NCBI GenBank assembly: GCA_015680685.1
Contig: MNCI01008966.1
Span: 16,984-80,983, forward strand
Reading direction: 5' to 3'
DNA length: 64,000 nucleotides
DNA from: Gnetum montanum
Taxonomy: Eukaryota > Streptophyta > Gnetopsida > Gnetales > Gnetaceae
The notes under the pieces are model-generated. The model had not been told where the DNA came from and ran no database searches. It saw nothing but the letters and a program-made list of their open reading frames with translations. This document shows positions 12,700 through 25,273 of this stretch, in pieces; the first letter of the stretch is position 1; each line of letters begins with the position of its first letter. The position numbers and the translations under genes were made by a program.

Positions 12700-13000
12700 T
12701 TAGGTATACCAAAGACAAGGTGAAATGGATGAATTTTTTTTTTAAAGTTGAAAAACATATAGATGATATGCATATAACTTCTCCAAAAATTCATAAAGTT
12801 TTTAGGGTTCCAGGTGAACAATGTGAAAAGCCCTAATATGTAACTATTAAGTTTTATGATGTAGAAGATAGAGTGCATGTTTGGAGATATTTAAGCCACA
12901 GGAAGTAAACTGATAATAGGAAAAAAATTTGGATAAATAGGGATCTTACTCAAAAGGAACTTGTAGAAAGGGATAAACAATGGAACAATGTTAAGGTACC
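12700..13000 (+). pseudogene. Possible LINE ORF1-like nucleic-acid-binding fragment
   Basis: One frame (12645-12836) reads on through single stops into KKIWINRDLTQKELVERDKQ (about 12920-12980), preceded by KVFRVPGEQCEKP, then VTIKFYDVEDRVHVWRYLSH. The order (RxPG, KP..V.IKF...EDR..VW, I.IN.DLT..E) resembles the C-terminal domain of L1-type ORF1 proteins. This is family-level recall, not a search. It could be the 5' part of LINE-A copy 1, but the expected endonuclease region between here and 26105 is missing. Confidence 0.33.
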
Positions 13001-13124
13001 TTGTGGATAGGGTTTCATAGCATACCTAGATGTTAGTAACATGGCAATTATTACAAATAAGTAGTAATGAGTCATCATTTAACTGCATCAATGGGATCCC
13101 ATCAATGTGTGGTTTGCTACTTAG

Positions 13125-13939
13125 TGATGAGTTGTTTAATTGGCTGTGTTAATGAGCATGCATCGACACAGTGTCTAGCCTTGCTTATATAAATGCATGT
13201 ACTCATTGCATTTATGACATGTTAAGTCAGTAGCCTAGTTGAACTCTTGCAATTTTCCTAGTTCATAGTTAGAATATTTTCTAAGTGCACACAGTAGGAC
13301 TTCAAGGATTGTATGGGTCCTTATTTGAGCATCAATGTACCTAAACAGTTTGATGTAATGACAATAAAGATGAGATTCTTAAAACTCCTTGTAGCACTTA
13401 AAATAGATTAATGTTTTCTTTCATGCACTTTATTATTCATGCATTTTACATTCCTATCCTTAGCTAATTAATACACTTAATAATAACACATAAGTATAAC
13501 CACTTTGAACATACCACTTAATGCTAGGTAATCCTAGCAGTGGTTATCTGGTATAACCAATGATAGACACTTGGTAACCCAGTAGTGTTAGAGTGAGTTT
13601 AGGATGTGAATGGAAAGTGGGCTTGGATGCTTATGTTAGGCTAGTTAGACTAATAAATTAGATGGTTAAATAGTTAATCTCTAATTAAATTTTTTATTTC
13701 ACACTTAGATCAAATTTAGTAAAATATAAAATATAAATAAAAATCATGTGCCTTGGCTTACACTTAACCATACAACTAAGCTTACACAAGTAAAGCTAAG
13801 AAGACAACAATCATAACTCTCATAGCACTATCTTTTCCCATCAGTGCGTTTAGGGGCTAAGTCCACAAAATTCAACTAGATTGCTGGTGAATGCTTGTGA
13901 TTTGTATGGTTGAGCGAAGGGACTACTTGTTGCTGATCA
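13125..13939 (+). repeat. E2 5' LTR (about 815 bp)
   Basis: It starts TGATGAGTTG and ends GCTGATCA. TATA-like TATATAAAT is at 13186-13194, preceded by GCATCGACAC. The R region carries AATAAAGATGAG (about 13364-13375). It aligns along its length with 25274-26104. An alternative start is 13065, where a second, weaker copy of the LTR head is found. Confidence 0.8.
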
Positions 13940-13940
13940 T

Positions 13941-13958
13941 TGGTGCCATTGTCAAGGA
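13941..13958 (+). promoter_or_regulatory. E2 primer binding site, tRNA-Asp type
   Basis: It reads TGGTGCCATTGTCAAGGA, one base after the LTR. It differs from the tRNA-Asp complement only by C-to-T or G-to-A changes. Confidence 0.7.
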
Positions 13959-14086
13959 CTTAGTCTAGCTAAGTGTGCTACATAGGGAAGATAGTAAAAT
14001 TTAAAAAACATGTTGTATACAATAACTAACACTAAATCATTAAGAATCTAATGGCAAATGCACACTATTGATTAGCAATCGCTAAT

Positions 14087-16640
14087 ATGGATTCTTCTCA
14101 TAGGGAAGAATCTCCACTGCCATTCATAGGTGAGTTCAATCAAAGATAAGAAGGTAAAAGGACACAAGGCTCCCAACAATGTTGTGTTGTGTACACTCAT
14201 TCAAATCCTTACACTTCGAATTTCACCTTCATCCTACATCAAGATGAGTAGATGTAATGGAGGGACATGAAGGATAACATTGTGTTACTCCCTAATCAAT
14301 CTATTCTTGCAATGTTTGCTAAATAATATAATTAGGTTGGGCATCACCAAACTCAACTTAGAGTATGAGGTCTAAGATCATGTCTCTCAATATTAGCATC
14401 CCACTAAGGTCCAATGAAAGAAATATTGGAAGATGGAAGCTTGATATGAGGCTTCAAAGGGTAAAGGGTTTCCTACCCACTCATTCTTGCAACCACACAA
14501 AGATGGCGAGGACTTCTTTTCAGGCTAGTTCCACTACAAATATTCTTCCCCTTTCATTGAAGGGAAGACCCTCAACCAAAGCTGATAGTCAACTATGAAT
14601 AACTTAGGTGAGGAAAAGAATGACTCAGAGGATTAGGAGGCCTCAAAGGATAACAACCAAAGTCATTTATCTAGAGGTAGGGACAATGAAAATCATTAGG
14701 AGAAAGATAAACATGGTGATTGGGGTAGGGACTGAAGAAGGAATCATTCCAGTGTTGATTCTCCTTTCTCTTCACCTTCATTATCTTCCTTCTCCAACTT
14801 CGATAAGAGAAGTAGAGACTGGGATTGTGGAAAGAACAATAGATATTATGATGAAAGTGAATAGTGGGATAGGGATAATCGTAGATCCTTTTAGAACAAC
14901 AAATACTAGGGGCATGAACAATAGCAAGGGAACAAATGTCACAAAGATGGAAGGCATAGTAGGACTCATCGTAGGCATCATGGCCGTGAATGGGACCACT
15001 AAGACCATTATGATTATGATGAGCCCCTACTAGTTATAAGAAATATGTTGAATATTTCAAAGGTTATCAGAATTTCCACTAGATACTTAAAGGATAGTTG
15101 CATTAAGTGGCTAGATATGAACAATATCCCCAAGTTTGAGGGGGATATAATTCAGATCCAAAGAATCATTTGTAAGCCTTTCATGATGCCTATGCTGAAA
15201 ATGAATGGAAAAAGCTAAAATTATTCTTGAGGACACTCATCAAAGAAGCAAAAAGCTGGTACTAGTCTTTGGAATCAGAATCTGTTCGATGATGAAGTAT
15301 GATGCTAAAGCTATTCACTCACATCCTCTAGAGTGTCTAATTTTAGAAGTCAAATCCAAAGCTAAAAATAAGGCATTCATGAGTACTTGGATGTAGTCAT
15401 GAGTAGGTACTACTCTTTGTTGCATTGATGCCCAAGCCATGGATCCTCCCAATGGAATTAGCTACACCATATCATAGATGGGCTCATAACTAAAATTAGA
15501 AGAACCCTTAGGCTCTATTCCTAAGGGAGACTTTATGAGTTAATGATCCATTAGATCTGAAAGCTCATAGAGTAAGTGGTCAATGAGGAAGGAAAGCTAA
15601 AAAACTAAGAAAGTACAAAAGAGTACAATAGAGACCCCTCCATCCAAAAAGGGAGGTTCATTTTTGTGAAAATGAGGAGGAGGCATCACTTAATGAAGTG
15701 ATGCAGAGGAAAACCTTGCTAATCCAATAATCTATTATTGAAATATCGGCTAAGGTAGATAAGATGTGGGACTCCTTGGATGAGAATTTAAAAACTACTT
15801 TGAAGATGGTAGAGGAAACAAATGATCAAGGAGGTAGTGGCTGTGAATGAAGGAAGAAAAAGGATGTTGAATGGAAATATCATAAGGATAAGGGTAAATT
15901 TGCAGTAGTAGAGGAGGTTGCAAATTCAAAGACTGATGATGATGGCTGTGACATCTATTAATATGAACATCCTAAAAGATGTTGTCCCATATTGTCACAC
16001 CTACAAGAATTTGGGATGTATGATTTACATCCTAGATTGGAAAAATGGCAAGCACCTGGGAGGTTGTCTTATCTAGAAGGCAACTATTGATAACAATTCC
16101 ACCAACAAGCATACTATCTGAGTGGAGTGTTGCCTCAACCTCAGGAGTAGTACCAATAGTGGAAACACCCATAGTCATGGAGGATGTGACCCCCAAGACA
16201 ATAGTATCCTTATGGCTAACGTAATCCTATGGTTATTACATTCAATAGCCAGTCTCTCCATGTGAATTTTCTAGTCACAATTCCTTCCCACACCACTACT
16301 ACCCTCTAGAGTACTATAAAGTGCCTTCTCCAATAGGGGAGACCACATTTCCCTTTATCCTCCTCAACACCCATCCACTCTTGCACCACCATCATCAATA
16401 CCTCTACCACCTATTCCATTCATGTAGGATGAAATACCTATCTAGCCATAGTAAAGAAATACCACAAGGTCAGTAAACTTGTAGTCGACTCCTTAGTTGA
16501 GTGGTCTTGAACCCAAGCCTTACAAGAGGTCATTCTTCAAAACCAATAGTCCCACAAAGCCCTCGTAAACACTTGTGGCTGCCAAACCTGCTAACTTAAC
16601 CTCTAAAATTCCTATCGAGCAACCTTCAAACTAAAGTACT
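14087..16640 (+). pseudogene. gag: E2 gag, broken
   Basis: It opens MDSSHREESPLPF at 14087 (an earlier ATG lies at 14051). It follows the family order: VVYTHSNPYTSNFTFILH (14190-14245), a charged low-complexity stretch (14600-15000), EPLLVIRNMLNI-type wording (near 15020-15050), a gag core with HLQAFHDAYAEN-like wording (15160-15210), KVDKMWDSL (15750-15780), a zinc-knuckle remnant GCDIY*YEHPKRCC (15945-15985), and a Gln/Tyr/Pro tail (16080-16440). There are dozens of stops. Several TAG codons replace Gln codons, at least four of them shared with E6. Confidence 0.82.
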
Positions 16641-19600
16641 CCACAATTGCACATTGTTATGTTGACCCACATTGTCATAGATTGGATTAAGGTTGGTCAT
16701 CTTCCCAAGAAAATACTTGATCCTAGGATTCCTCTTATTTCTTATAAATCACTAGAAATGAACCATGTAAGGCTCTTTTGGATTCAAGTTCTAGAGTCAA
16801 CTTGATTTCACAAGAAATGTACAAAACCTGGAACCTACCTCCTTTAAAAAAAGCAACATTTGACTAGAGTTGGTAGACAAATCCATCATTGTTTCTTTGG
16901 GATTGGTAGAGGACATTGTGAGCATCATTTATGGATGCTTTTATCTAGCTAATTTTTTGGTGATCCATGTGGAGAAGTGTAAAGGGGACTTCCCTATCAT
17001 CATGGGAAGAGAATGGTTGAGCATCATCGATGTAAGGTTAAGGATTTGAGACCTTTCCTTGGGGATTTTCAAGGAAAATAATTTTGGCAAGATTAAGAGG
17101 AAAATAGTTCCATGCATTGCATACAGTGACATAGGATGCCATTGCATGCAAAGACTATGAACCATCAAAGACACATCACTTCAAGCATGTAATTAGTGTG
17201 CAGAGACAATAGAAATTCAAAGGTGCATGTACAAAACATCCACTAAACAAGAGGGTACCTAGTGGTTGATAACAGAGAATGAGGCTAATTCAACAATATG
17301 CATGGGACCAGCTGAGAGTCTCACTAGCTCTCATGTTGAAAGCATGAACCAATTGGAGTAGCTCCATCACCAACGCTTTGATGCATAAAGTGAGATAAAT
17401 TAGGGAGAGTTGGAGATCCTTAAAAATTTCAAGAAATAGCCCCTTGAGTTAAAGGCTCTATTGGTAGGAATGGAATATGCATTTCTAAACAATGACAAGC
17501 TAGTAATTATCAATGCCACACTTGCTCCTAAACAAAAAAAAAATTATGGGAAGTTGTGTACATATGATCAACAATCTTTACTTGGTCATATCATGAGCTA
17601 ATAGGGGTTAATCCTTGGATATGCTTGCACAGAATCTATATAGACTCCTTCTTCAAGCCAAAGAGATAGCCGCAAAGATGCTTGAACCAAAAACTCAGGC
17701 AAATCTCCAAGGAGAAGATTGAACAGCTCCTCATGGCTAGGTTTATTTACTTCATTGCAAATAGTGAGTGGGTTAGCTCACTTGTTATTATACTAAAGAA
17801 AGGAGAAAAGTGGAGAGTTTGTATAAAATTTTGGCTGTTGAACATAACAACTTATAAAAACCATTTCCCATTGTCATTTGTGGACTAGGTGTTGGACACC
17901 ATTGTGGGACATTGTTACTATAGCTTTTTGAATGGTTATAGTGGCTATAACCAAATCTAGATAGCATCATAGAACTAGGCCAAGATAACATTCACAAGTC
18001 CCTAGGGGAGTTTTGCATATAGGAAGATGCTCTTTGGCCTATGCAATGCTCCTGCTACATTCCAACAGTTGCTCTTAAGCATCTTCCAACAACAAATTGG
18101 TAGCGGGGTAGAAGTCTTTATGGATGACTTCTCTACCTACGAGGCTATCTTTGAGCAAGCCTTGGACAAAATTGAGGCTCTATTGGTAAAATAGCCATCT
18201 AATGGTCAAAGAGAACATTGTCTTGGGACATTGGATTTTGAATAAAGGGATTTAGGTAGCCCTAGAAAAAGTAAGGGTCATCTAAAAAATAACCAGATAG
18301 CTAGAAATAGTGAAAGATGTGAGGTCATTCCTTGGCCACACTAATTACTATAGGTGCTTCATTGAAAACTTCTTAAAGATTACCAAACTATTGGTGAAAC
18401 TTACAAAGAAATATGTACCATTTATTTGGACCAAGGAATGTGAGAACACATTCCAACAGTTAAACCAAAAACTTGTATAAACTCCAATTCTATGAGCACC
18501 AAATTGGTCACAGCCATTCCACATCATGATAGATGCATCCAATTATGCTTTGGGAGTCGTGCTTACACAAATCAATGATCAGAAATGTCCATACTACATC
18601 CATAGTGCAAGCAAAAGCATTATGGATGCATAACTGAACTACACCACTACTGAAAAGGAACTTATGGTAGTGGTGTACACCTTAGAAAAATTCAGGCACT
18701 ATGTGTTTGGATACAAAGTTTTTATGCACACTACCCACAGTGCCATCCAATTCCTAATGAATAAGCCAATGATAAGCCCCCATGTCAAACGGTGACTAGT
18801 GATCCTCTAGGAGTTTGATTTAACGATGGTTGACTAAAAGGGAACCAAGAATGTGGTGGCTAATCACTTATATTAGTTAAGATGGGATAGTAAAGAGGAT
18901 GAGGATCCACTATCTAATCAATTTCTTGATGAAATTCTCTTTGTTGGTGCTATTAATGCTCAAAATCCCAAGGAAACAAATTAGTATGATCACATCCTCT
19001 CCTATCTACTCACACAGAAGATGCCACAAGAATGTGATATCAAGAAGAAATAACAATTTCTTCATCAAGCTAAGCATTTGATTGAAATCAAAGGCAACCT
19101 CTACAAGATTTACATAGATGACCAAGTATGATGGTGTGTCCCCAATAGAGATCAACTTTAAGTCCTCTAGGATGCACATGTGGGGACAACTATGCTAGAA
19201 GGAGGATGGCCATTAAGATCCTCATGGTGGGGTATTATTGGCCCACAATCCTCAAGGATGGCCATCACTTCTTCTATTTCTATGATAGGTGCAAACATGA
19301 TGGAGGGATGATCGCATTAATAAAAGAGCCTCAATAATGAATCCAATCACTTGAGCCTTTTGATCTTTTGGGGATTGACTTCATGGGACCCATCATGTCA
19401 AATGGAAAGGCATACATCATCATAGTAGTTGATTATTGCACCAAATGTGCTAAAGGAACTACCGTTAGCAACTATTCATCTTATATGGTGGCATGATTTG
19501 TACAACAAAATGTTGTAAACAAGTTTAGTGTCCCATAGGCACTAATTTCAGATAATGAAACACACTTTACTGGTGTCACTTTTTGAAAGTTCATGCAATG

Positions 19601-20215
19601 CTTAGGAGATGAACATAAACTAACAAATTCATATCACCCCCAAGATAATGGTGAAGCTGAGGTGACCAATAGGGAAATCACCAAAATACTAACATGTATA
19701 GTTAGTAAATATATGAAGGACTAGAGTAGTAAACTCAACAATGCTCTTTGGGTGTATTCTTTAACATGGAAACTTCCTATTGTGTATTCTCTCTATGAGT
19801 TAGTGTATGGGAAACTTCCAACAATTCCCATTCAAACCACACTCCATACACTTTCAATGGTCTATGACCTTGACCTAGACCTAAGTCTAGCCTAGAGATA
19901 AAGACTAATGAATCTCAACATGCTAAACAAGAATAGATTAGTGGCCCTATCATTGAATGAAGTGCACAAGGCACATAGAAAGCAATGCCATGACCTTAGA
20001 ATAGGGAAAGTAAAGTTTCAACTAGGAGATAAGGTGCTCTATTAGAACCCCATGCATGTACCTCAATGTACAAAATTTCAAATGTTATGGAAGGGCTCTT
20101 ACATTATGCATGAAACTTTTCCATCTAGGGCCATGATGATCTACCATCCTTCTAGCCTGAATAAGAAATTATTAGTCAACATCCAATAACTTAAACCTTT
20201 CCTAGAGATAAGAAC
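16640..20215 (+). pseudogene. pol: E2 pol (protease, RT, RNase H, integrase), broken
   Basis: The protease is near 16780-17150 (LLDSSSRVNLISQEMYKTWN; DSG replaced by DSS). RT is at 17650-18330, with ARFIYFIANSEWVSSLVII, then NGYSGYNQI, FGLCNAPATFQQLLLSIFQQ and VFMDDFSTYEA (18115-18145, catalytic DD kept). RNase H is at 18450-18900. Integrase is at 19150-20000: GIDFMGPIMSNGKAYIIIVV (19375-19430), LISDNETHF (19540-19570) and DNGEAEVTN (19640-19670), so the D-D-E residues are visible. A C-terminal region follows to about 20215, with no chromodomain seen. Many stops and frameshifts mean no product. Confidence 0.87.
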
Positions 20216-20289
20216 AACTTGTGGGAACAATGAATTAATTGATGGCCAAGCATGCTCAATCTTTCAGATCTCTCCCTTCCAACTCAGTC

Positions 20290-20304
20290 ATGGGGGAGAT
20301 GGCC
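20290..20304 (+). promoter_or_regulatory. E2 mid-element polypurine-like tract
   Basis: ATGGGGGAGATGGCC follows 'aactcagtc' directly after the pol end. The same lead-in, 'cactcagtc' then atagcagga, precedes the 3' LTR at 25258-25273, so this looks like a second copy of the 3' polypurine tract. Confidence 0.5.
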
Positions 20305-20942
20305 ATCCATGTTAACATCCATTAAGTGGCTCCTCATTTTTTCAACTTTTTTTGTTTTACATCATTTTTCATGCATTTTTTTGAATATTTTGCAATTTCT
20401 TTTATATTTTTCTTTATTTAGATTTTCTTACATGTATTTTTCTTCTTTATTTTCATTAAGACTTTTGGTGCCAAATACAACTACTAATTGATGGTGGTTA
20501 ATTGAATTATATTGTTTAAATTGATTACTTAATGACTAGATTTCATCATTGAATTTTAACATTGATTAATGGAACATTGGCTTTCTCATAATATTAGGCA
20601 ATGAGCTCATGTCATCCATCCATTCCACTAACTCCATGGTGTTCTTTTATTTTGAAAGCATGCAGTCCTTTCTTAATAACAACTTTTAAAGAACTTGTGA
20701 CCTTTGTACTTTCTAGACTTGGAACGAATCAAGTGGAATTGACAAGGATGTGGCTTTAAGAGGACTTGTTACCTTTTGTACCTACCTCCAATCTAGAGTT
20801 TTATGGATATTCTCATTGATTCCTCATCATTCCTAACATTGACCAATAATAAGAAGCAATGTCTTTGCATGATGTGGTTTCCATGAAAAAAAACATGGGA
20901 ATTCAAAGCACATCCCTTAGATGAAATAATGGGCTCTAAGCA

Positions 20943-20990
20943 CTAGTTATGGGATTAGAAAGACATGTTACCCATGCTTGAAGGCACCCC
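20943..20990 (+). other. Conserved non-coding block (E2 copy)
   Basis: The core AGAAAGACATGTTACCCATG is followed by cttgaagg. Nearly the same sequence, in the same element orientation and place, lies in E1 (about 1575-1625, minus), E3 (about 30220-30260, minus), E4 (three copies, 39900-40130) and E5 (about 50450-50505, minus). Neighbouring coding sequence is far more diverged, so cis-acting function is inferred. Confidence 0.6.
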
Positions 20991-21714
20991 TCTACCTAAG
21001 GTCCTCTTCACTTCTTGCTTCTCTTTTATTCTTTATTGGGAATGGTGCATGATCTTTGGGGATGTTCATAAGCTCTATGTCGTTAAATGGTCTCAATGTG
21101 CCAATGCAAAGTTAGTGGCAATGGATGGTCTTGATTCTAACTCTGGATGGAACAATATCATTTCACCTTAATCATAAACTCCATAAAGAACTTCATGTGA
21201 TCATAATATAAGACTCCATTCCATCCTCTCTCTCATCAATAATTCTATCCACCTACCACCTCACTGCCTCCTATCATGATTAATCAATGTGTCCATTTTG
21301 GTATGTTTTAATTATTTGGTGGTTTCTTAGGTGATTTGTTTTTTAACAATTCATGGCTATTAATCATCCTTTGGATCAACAAACTCCTTAGTATGAGGGT
21401 ATGCAAGGGCATTAAAGACATGGGCCTGCTATCAGGATGACCCACTTCCATACTCTTTGGTCTAGGTAGTTAAATTTCTTATCCTATCATTATTTTTCCT
21501 TCAAACCATTTCTTTTCACCTTAGAACATCCAATTTTTGTAATCCTTAACAATCAAATCCCATCCAAATTTCCTTTTCCCAACTAAATTTTAAGCCCTCT
21601 TCACTGCTTGTCCTTATTCTAGGCTTTCCTAGCTCCCTCTAGACTTCAATTTCATCGAAAAACTCTTTTCCCATACTTTTTTAATGTGAAATTTTCTCTT
21701 TTTTTTTCAATTAT

Positions 21715-21800
21715 GTTGGTGCATCCTCATCGACGGAGCCTGATGCGTCGATGCATCCCTGTTGATGCATGGGAAAAATAGTATAAATATGGGACAACAC
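21715..21800 (+). promoter_or_regulatory. Internal U3-like promoter candidate upstream of E2 aORF
   Basis: A cluster of CATCGACG, GATGCGTCGATGCATC and GTTGATGCAT (21727-21770) is followed by TATA-like TATAAATAT at 21782-21790, about 430 bases before the aORF ATG. The E2 3' LTR U3 has the same word set (CATCAACGGGCATGCATCAA, ATCGACGCATG) before its own TATAAAT (25371-25377). This suggests a second transcription start for the aORF; it is an inference from motif layout. Confidence 0.42.
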
Positions 21801-22217
21801 TTAGTGAAATTTTCACATTTTCTTCATAACACACATGGAATTTTTGTAATTTTCAAAGCCCAGAACCTTCTCAAAGCCATAACTTTCAAACCCCTTATCC
21901 AAACCCACTCGTTCTTCAACCCTTATGCTACCAAAGATGAGCTTTATGTTGTCGAGGTTACAAATCTATAGTTTATGATAGAATTTTTTTTTGAAATTTT
22001 TCTAAATCCTCAAGGTTTAACTAATAAAATAGTATTAAAATCATATCTATACTAAGTTAAACCTCATCAATAAACTTAGGTAGCTAAATGAATAAAATAA
22101 TTAATCTACCATGATCACAACTAACCTAAGTGTAACATACCCAAAAGAAGAAAGGTATTAAGAACATTAGAAGTTACACATCAATACACTAATCCTTGGT
22201 TATGTTTGTGATCATAG

Positions 22218-25029
22218 ATGACACCAAATAGGGGAACACAAGATGACCATTCCAACCAAGGGAGAAGTGGCCAAGAAGAGGAAGGGGCTAGTGGCTGCAA
22301 TAGCCCTAGGAAGAAGAGGTTGAAACCCATCTAAAGGAACCTTTTGAGAGGAGCTCGAAGTAGAATCTATCCATCAAATTTCCATAATAGAGATAGGCTA
22401 GTCAAAGCATGATGAGGTGCCAAGGCCTAGGGCTAATTTGGAGGTCATATTGACCAAGGCATACCTTGAAAGAATTCATTCTAAGGAGGTCCAAAGTTTA
22501 GTTTTCTAGGAACTTAACTTTGGTCCTTTCTTGGAGCTGGTGCTAGAGGAAGTACACACATAATTGAAAGGGTCTCCCATGTGGCCCATTCTCTCTTCTT
22601 ATGGATAATAATACATGGGAGAAACCTATCTCTTTTAAAATAAATAGCAGGAAAATGCCAAAATGAAGAGAAAGGACATAAGCATCTCCTATTTGGCTGA
22701 GGCCATTGCAAAGGCCCTCAAACTACTTGACATAGGGGTAATGTTGGCAAAAATTTTCTTGCAAAATAGACCCTAATTCTAAAAAAGAATAAGTTTAACG
22801 ATGTTATGGGGTGGATCATAAGAAGTATGGTGCACTCACCAAGGTTGAGAGAGTCTACTTCAAGATTGCAGCCTACCACCTAACCCAATGGTGAGGCCCA
22901 GTAAGGTCACTACCTTCTCCTCCTATGTGTGCACCACTCTAAGTGGTAAATTCCCTATCAACATCCCTTAGCTCATCTTCCTTGAAATTGAGAAGCATTT
23001 TAAATAGAATGAGTGAGAGAGGAAGATACTCTCCTTCTTATGCCTAATTTGCAAACTTTGCAAAAGGGAAGAAATAGCCTGATACACCAATGACACACTC
23101 TATCATGCTCCTACTACATCTTGGCAAGAGATTATGAAAGACAAGGTAGCTACCAAGCTACTAGAAAAGGAGTGGCCACCACCACCACTTGCTAGATAGA
23201 CAACACTAGAGGCCTGCATAGTTGTGGAACACATGAGAAAAATTCACGAATAGCTGTTGCAACAACAATACGAAAAGGTAAGTGGTGGAGAACCATCTAT
23301 CTACTGACTAGTGTTGAGTCATCTCAACAATGTAACCAAAATAATAATTAGGTTAGAGGATACTGCCCTACTGGTTTTGACTAAATGCATGTAGGCATCC
23401 AAAATATTACGATGTCCATCACTAGGCAACAAGAGTTCCTAGAAATTTCTAGAATGCTGCAACTTTCTTGGTGCTCCTAGAGAAGGGTGATGGGGCTACT
23501 ATCCTAGTGATGTAGCATCACAGGTAGGAAACAATGATGGAGCTAGTGGTTGATCGAGTGGTAGAAGTACTCAACACTCCTATGGAAACCATGCTAGACA
23601 TAGCTACACTCAAAGATGTGCAAAATTCCATAGGAGCGGGAAGTGGGAGACTTAGTGTCACTATACATGAGGAGGTATTGGATCAACTAGTGAGAACCAA
23701 GCAACCACTTCTAGAGATCTTTGATCTCCCAAAAGAGATCACTGCAACCCAATCAAATTTGTTGAAGACTAAGGGTATGCTCATCATTACAAATTCCCAA
23801 CTCAAGGTAGCCACCAGCAAGAACCATTGGTTGGTTGCCAAGGTTGCAAAATTAAAAATCCCACTTGCCAATCCTGCCATTCGTAGCCAAGACATGAAGT
23901 TTTCTTATAGCTTCAAAACAAACTTAAAGAGGCTAGCAATGCTAAGGAAATGGCAGTCTTTAACACATCCTTATTGGAAGCCCTTACTATCAACACTGAT
24001 AAGGCATTAGTGTAAGTTGGCAAGGAGAACTTGGTCCTTACCAAAGGCCTCCATCAGCTGCATAATGTCGAGAAGCAAAAAGATCATATGGTCGAATTTG
24101 TGAGGTAGCAGTAAGAGCAACTCACCAAGGTAAACTTGGATCTAAGGAGGTTGACAGCAAAGAATAGAAATCTATTTATGAAGGAAGTTTGGGCTCTTCA
24201 CCAAAAAATGACCATTGAGGTAGCCACTTGAAAAAATAAGGCTATGAAATTCAAAAGAGTTAAAAATAATTATAGGAACCAAGTGGGGCTCTTCAAGGAG
24301 GTGAATGAAAAATAAATTCAACTAGCCAAGGCAAAGATGAATGAGGACCTCTAGAAGCTCTAGTAAAGAGGTGATGTATGGTAGTTGATCTTTGACAACC
24401 TGAATGCCTACAAAAAAGTGGAGATCCACTTGAAGAAGTTGGAAATAGAAGAAAAAACAAAATACATGGAGCTCACCAACCTCCAATATGCAAACTTAGC
24501 ATTGCTAATAGTAGGAAGATTAAGGTCTAAACTAGAAAAGTAGGTGGCTAGCTCATACCTCCTCTATGAGGCCAAATTCAAGCATCATAAAGATACCAAA
24601 CAAAATTTGGAAACAACCAACACTGAGCTTGAAGTTCACAAGAGTCATTGCACAGATCAATGAGTGGCTACTAAGAACTTGACCAAAATGATGAATGACT
24701 ACCACAAATTGTAGAACCTAGTAAATACATTTGATGTTGAATGTAAACAATTTGCAGCATGGATTGTCAATGTCAAGGAGTTGTTCCTTGTAATGCATTT
24801 TCTATGGGATGTCCCCATACTAGCCCATATAAGCAAAGCCACATGGATAGTGTATGATACATGGAGTAAGAAGGAGAAGATGAAAGCATTACTGGATGCT
24901 TTTTGTCTTCCACCATAAGTAACAATTGCAGCAAGATAGCCTCAGCCTCAACCATTACCACCACAAGCATTGAAGCCTAGTGAAGATCCTTCAGCACCTC
25001 ATGAGCCTCCACCTCCTAGTAATGTTTGA
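22218..25029 (+). pseudogene. E2 extra ORF (aORF): basic N-terminus, globular region, long coiled coil
   Basis: A broken frame of about 930 codons. The N-terminus is MTPNRGTQDDHSNQGRSGQE, then SPRKKRLKP, basic and disordered. A globular region follows with ELNFGPFLELV (22508-22540) and ISYLAEAIAKALKLL (22680-22725), ending LIFLEIEKHF (about 22970-23000). A long heptad-like Lys/Glu/Leu-rich region runs from about 23530 to 24720; its longest open part is 23534-24010. The C-terminus has a Trp/Pro module (LWDVP, about 24806) and KKEKMKALLDAF (about 24870). E4 and E5 carry the same modules in order. The position matches the env-like or additional ORFs of Athila/Tat elements, and the mid-region resembles in layout the plant 'putative transposon protein' of Athila. 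Function unknown. No transmembrane segment or signal peptide was noticed. Confidence 0.62.
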
Positions 25030-25273
25030 TCTTGATTTCATCTTCAACAACCATAGGGTTCCTGCCATCCATTTTTGTAAGGGTATCCAATTTTGTTATT
25101 TAGGAAATCCATTTTTGTAATTTTTGAAATTTTTGTAATTCTGTATAATTTGGCACTTAGAGTCAGTTAATTAGAGTCAATTAGTCAGCAATCTCATACC
25201 TTTTCTATTTTGTAAGAAGCTCAATCATACTTTTGTTCACTCAAGGTCAATTTTTCACTCAGTCATAGCAGGA

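Larger units (their letters stand above)
20305..22217 (+). other. E2 spacer between pol and extra ORF
   Basis: This 1.9-kb stretch has no credible ORF. It holds a T-rich tract (20338-20460), a block with catccatccattcc (20618-20632) present in other copies, the highly conserved block at 20943-20990, and a U3-like promoter region at 21715-21800. Small frames here (for example 20965-21171 and 21762-21971) have no counterpart in the other elements. Confidence 0.6.

Noticed and set aside
13065-13124. True start of E2's 5' LTR at 13065
   Set aside because: It resembles the LTR head, but TGATGAG at 13125 gives the length closest to the 3' LTR; kept as an alternative only.
19900-20215. Chromodomain at the integrase C-terminus
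   Set aside because: No aromatic-cage pattern seen in E1, E2 or E4; fits a non-chromovirus lineage.
20252-20491. 79-codon frame after E2 pol
   Set aside because: Covers the polypurine-like and T-rich tracts; absent from the other elements, so probably non-coding.
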